NCBI GenBank assembly: GCA_030407315.1
Contig: JALQPE010000787.1
Coordinates: 62,001 to 126,000, forward strand
DNA: 64,000 nt
Origin: Asparagopsis taxiformis
Lineage: Eukaryota; Rhodophyta; Florideophyceae; Bonnemaisoniales; Bonnemaisoniaceae
Direction of reading: 5' to 3'
A program made the translations under genes and the position numbers. The number at the start of each line of letters is the position of its first letter. The first letter of the stretch is position 1. Shown here piece by piece: positions 60,860 to 64,000 of this stretch. The notes beneath the pieces are model-generated. The model ran no database searches and was not told where the DNA came from. It saw nothing but the letters and a program-made list of their open reading frames with translations.

Positions 60860-62245
60860 TTCAGAAATTCAAAAATTTCGACCCCAGAAATTTCTGCCGC
60901 CGTGCTCGACATGGATGTCCGCATCCATCACGGCGACCACTCTATTTTTCCTTGTCGGTCGACTCCAATTTCGTCTTTAATTTTTTCATCCTCTCGCTCA
61001 CACCCCCTTCCTGTTGGTGCTCACCTCCCCCGTACTGTACCTCAAACACCCCCAATACCACTCTAGCACGCATTTTCAGATACCTATCCCCGCTTCCACG
61101 GTGCACACCTCCATTCCATACCTACTTTTCTGCTCTACCGTACAGATTTCGTATAACCAGTCCTCATACTACCTCAGAATAGGGCAAAACACCCCCTATC
61201 TCCTCGACCATGCTCTCCCCCATCACCTTTGAAACGTATTGTTCTTCAGTACCCTCTCTCCTCTACCCTCAACCCCTCTCCTTCGCCCTCTACACAAACT
61301 TCCCCTGCAGCTTACTCTTCCAAAACCTCTCACTCCCCATCCCGTACCCGACCTGCTCCACCCCTCCCTCCCTCAGCTGCTCCATGCCCCCACGCCATCC
61401 GCATCTTCGATACCGTATACACCACCACCACCGGCCCACGCTCCCGCACTGCGGGGTGGCTCCCCCGCCGTATCCCCAGAAACCTCCCCGCTCTGAAACA
61501 CATATCAACCCCCCACTTCGCACCCTTCCTCCCACTCCCCTCCCTCCCCAAATACAATAACCCCCTTCTTCTCCATCACATCCCCACTCACCACAGCCAG
61601 AACAGACGCCACCCCCTCCCTTCTTTCTCCTCACTTTCCTAAAAACCCCTCCTCTCGGCGCCTTCAACCGCACCCTCCTACGGTCCCACCTAAACACCTC
61701 CTCCGCCCTCACTACCCCAACACCCCGCAGCGTCTCCCCAATCCCCATAATATGCTTGTCGGCACTCCTCTCCGAATCACAATCCATTCTAAACCCGCAC
61801 TCCGTACATTTCCACCTCCCCCTGTACCATCCCAAGATTCCATCCCCCCACAGAACACATCCTCATACCACAGAAGAATTTTCTTCCTCTCATACCTCAT
61901 CCTTAAAACCTCCATCAGCTCCATGTAAATTTCGATGAAAATATTTTCTCTACTATGCAATCTCAAACATGTATGAGCCTATGCCTTTCCGCTTTGTCAA
62001 CCCTGAATATTGGTACTCATGTATTCATAAAATAGGGCCACCCACATCCCTATCCCGTTCTGCAAGCTTTACAAACCACTAGACGCATACTCCACAACTA
62101 TACAACAAACACTACTCGCTATTTCAGACGACGCGGTACACAAGTAGCGTAGTGTCAACCTTCCGTGACGCCTTCCCTGATGCGTACAAGTGGGAAACAC
62201 GTCTAGACGTATATCAGAAGTGAGTGCGGGAATTTTCGGCACAGG
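60860..62245. other. C-rich tract with no supported gene
   Basis: From ~60950 to ~61950 the plus strand is strongly pyrimidine- and C-rich (many CCCC, CCTCC and CTCC runs), so long open frames arise by composition alone. The last ~300 bases are of average composition. Confidence 0.5.
61290..61966 (-). pseudogene. Broken antisense ORF in the C-rich tract
   Basis: Two overlapping minus frames (61712-61966 and 61290-61835) include protein-like text: YMELMEVLRMRYERKKILLW, then in the second frame GRWKCTECGFRMDCDSERSA followed by DKHIMGIGETLRGV, with later CSGCGEWGC. The Cys pairs hint at a zinc ribbon. The frameshift between them and the Gly/Arg-rich remainder point to a decayed gene or a composition artefact. 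No family recognised. Confidence 0.25.
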
Positions 62246-62249
62246 AGAT

Positions 62250-64000
62250 GCTGGGCCACAAAATTGATTTTTCGGAAATTTTAGAATTTCTGGGCTGGCC
62301 AGCAATGCAATCGAGCTGGACATCCACCGGACGTCCATTTCAGGTTGGTCGCGAGAGGGTGGGGCGGGACCATGATGAAACAAGGACCAAGACCTTTCCC
62401 TGACGTGTTGAGCCTGAAATCGACCCTTCGTGAGACGCGATTTTGGCTTACAGTTGGTGCTAATAGAAGCCAGTGATAGCCCCGATCGGGGCGGCAGCCG
62501 GCTCCGGCTTACAGTTGGTGCTTACAGACGCCAGTGATAGCCCCCGATCGGGGCCGGCGGTCGGTTCCTGGGGCCGTTGTGGCCAAATTAGACACCCTGA
62601 TTTGAATTAAAATTTGGGCTATTCTCAAAAACATGCACATGTGAACATGTTTTTGAGATGGGGGTGTGCCGTACGGCACAATCGACCGCCCAAATCGTTG
62701 ATTTTTGCAAGATTTTTTGTGCCCGAAATTTTAGAATTTCTGGGCTGGCCAGCAGTGCATCTGAGCTGGACATCCACCGGACGTCCATTTCAGGTTGGTC
62801 GTGTGCTGCCTACATCCACGCATTGCAGAAACTAAGCCAGCGGGTTCACTACTAATACAAAGTACACGGAATATGAGTAACGTGATAGGTGAGTAGTGTT
62901 TGTGTTGAGGGAGTAAGGCGGGACCATTATGAAACACGGAAGAAGATGCGTACCTAGCATAACTTAGGCTTGAAGCCTGGAATCGACCCATCTTTCGGCG
63001 CCATTTAGCCTCACAGTTAGTGCTTACAGAAGCCAGTGATGACCCCGCTCGGGGCGGCGGCTCGGTTCCTGGGGCCGTTGTGGCCAAATTAGACACCCTG
63101 ATTTGAATTAAAATTTGGGCTATTCTCAAAAACATGCACATGTGAACATGTTTTTGAGATGGGGGTGTGCCGTACGGCACAATCGACCGCCCAAATCGAT
63201 GATTTTTTACAATTTTTTTGTGCCCGAAATTTTAGAATTTCTGGGCTGGCCAGCAGTGCAATCGAGCTGGACATCCACCGGACGTCCATTTCAGGTTGGT
63301 CGTGAGAGAGTGGGGCGGGACCATGATGGAACAAGGACCAAGACCTGTCCCTGGCGTATTGAGCCTGAAATTGACCCTTCGTGAGACGCGATTTTGGCTT
63401 ACAGTTAGTGCTTACAGAAGCCAGTGATGGCCCCACTCGGGGCGGCGGCCGGTTCCTGGGGCCGTTGTGGCCAAATTAGACACCTTGATTTGAATTAAAA
63501 TTTGGGCTATTCTCAAAAACATGCACATGTGAACATGTTTTTGAGATGGGGGTGTGCCGTACGGCACAATCGACCCGCCCAAATCGTTGATTTTTGCAAT
63601 ATTTTTTGTGCCCGAAATTGTAGAATTTCTGGGCTGGCCAGCAGTGCATCTGAGCTGGACATCCACCGGACGTCCATTTCAGGTTGGTCGTGTGCTGCCT
63701 ACATCCACGCATTGCAGAAACTAAGCCAGCGAGTTCACTACTAATACAAAGTACACGGAATACGAGTAACGTGATGGGTGAGTAGTGTTTGTGTTGAGGA
63801 GTAAGGCAGGACCATGATGAAACAGGGAAAAAGATGTCACCCAAGCATAACTTAGGCTTCAAGCCTGGAATCGAACCATCGTAAGACGCGATTTTGGCTT
63901 ACAGTTAGTGCTTACAGAAGCCAGTGATGACCCCGCTCGGGGCGGCGGCCGGTTCCTGGGGCCGTTGTGGCCAAATTAGACACCCTGATTTGAATTAAAA
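62250..64000 (+). repeat. Satellite array with alternating 501- and 387-bp units
   Basis: Landmark GACACC[CT]TGATTTG occurs at 62591, 63092, 63479 and 63979, giving units of 501, 387 and 500 bp. Units share ~300 bp (a hairpin CTCAAAAACATG...CATGTTTTTGAG, CGTACGGCACAATCGAC, GGGCTGGCCAGCA, GGACATCCACCGGACGTCC) but the rest differs: type A carries GTGTGCTGCCTACATCC, type B carries GTGAGAGAGTGGGGCGGG. The order B (partial, 62250-62590), A, B, A makes an ~888-bp higher-order repeat, and the array runs off the window. All ORFs in it are shadows of repetition. Confidence 0.92.
62445..62567 (+). repeat. 61-bp duplication inside the first satellite unit
   Basis: GGCTTACAGTTGGTGC...GGCTCC (62445-62505) is repeated at 62506-62567 with few changes; other units have one copy. 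Confidence 0.8.

Noticed and set aside
62588..63862. Repeated 60-150 codon ORFs in the satellite
   Set aside because: They recur only because the repeat recurs, in several frames and on both strands.

Overview
The window looks like nuclear DNA of a photosynthetic eukaryote, most likely a multicellular red alga of the Chondrus type. This is an inference. It rests on mostly single-exon genes with rare 80-125 bp GT-AG introns, a glutamyl-tRNA reductase (C5 tetrapyrrole pathway) with a transit-like N-terminus, a plastid-type YlxR protein, eukaryotic core genes (Miro, TFIIB, eL19, URB1, an LSm10-like Sm protein) and long gene-free spacers. No rRNA, plastid or bacterial operon structure is seen.

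Layout. 1-6 kb: the 3' end of a HEAT-repeat membrane protein, tRNA-Ala(AGC), a 4 kb gene-poor spacer and a C2H2 zinc-finger gene. 8-11.3 kb: Miro GTPase and a PQ-loop transporter. 13.7-17.8 kb: ribosomal protein eL19, an RBR-type E3-like protein and TFIIB. 18.1-22.5 kb: a very Gln-rich protein with a GLTSCR1/BRIP-type SWI/SNF domain, preceded by a paired E2F-like palindrome. 23-26.6 kb: HemA, a plastid-type YlxR protein and a disordered KEN-box protein with a sororin-like C-terminus. 28.7-33.2 kb: SHAQKYF Myb factor, RWDD1-like protein, phosphatidylinositol synthase and a three-exon LSm10-like protein. 33.2-39.0 kb: the single-exon 1930-residue URB1/Npa1 ribosome-biogenesis protein. 39.7-49.7 kb: three membrane-anchored trypsin-family proteases, one with two protease domains of which the first has lost its catalytic serine, with a TPR gene among them. 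50.8-52.2 kb: tRNA-Ala(AGC), tRNA-Ala(CGC) and tRNA-Gln(CTG); the last two are closely spaced in one direction.

From 52.2 kb to the end the window is repeat territory. It holds a 22-bp minisatellite and a decayed Ty1/copia gag-protease remnant just upstream of the tRNA-Gln gene. Next come two tandem copies of an unclassified element: a ~716-bp near-identical direct repeat followed by a low-complexity ORF with a conserved coiled coil. Then follow a palindrome-rich mosaic, a C-rich tract with a broken antisense ORF, and a satellite array whose alternating 501- and 387-bp units form an ~888-bp higher-order repeat.

The most interesting items are the LSm10-like gene (a hallmark of the U7 snRNP), the unclassified tandem element, the higher-order satellite, the sororin candidate and the protease cluster. 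All identifications come from reading motifs by eye; no database search was run.
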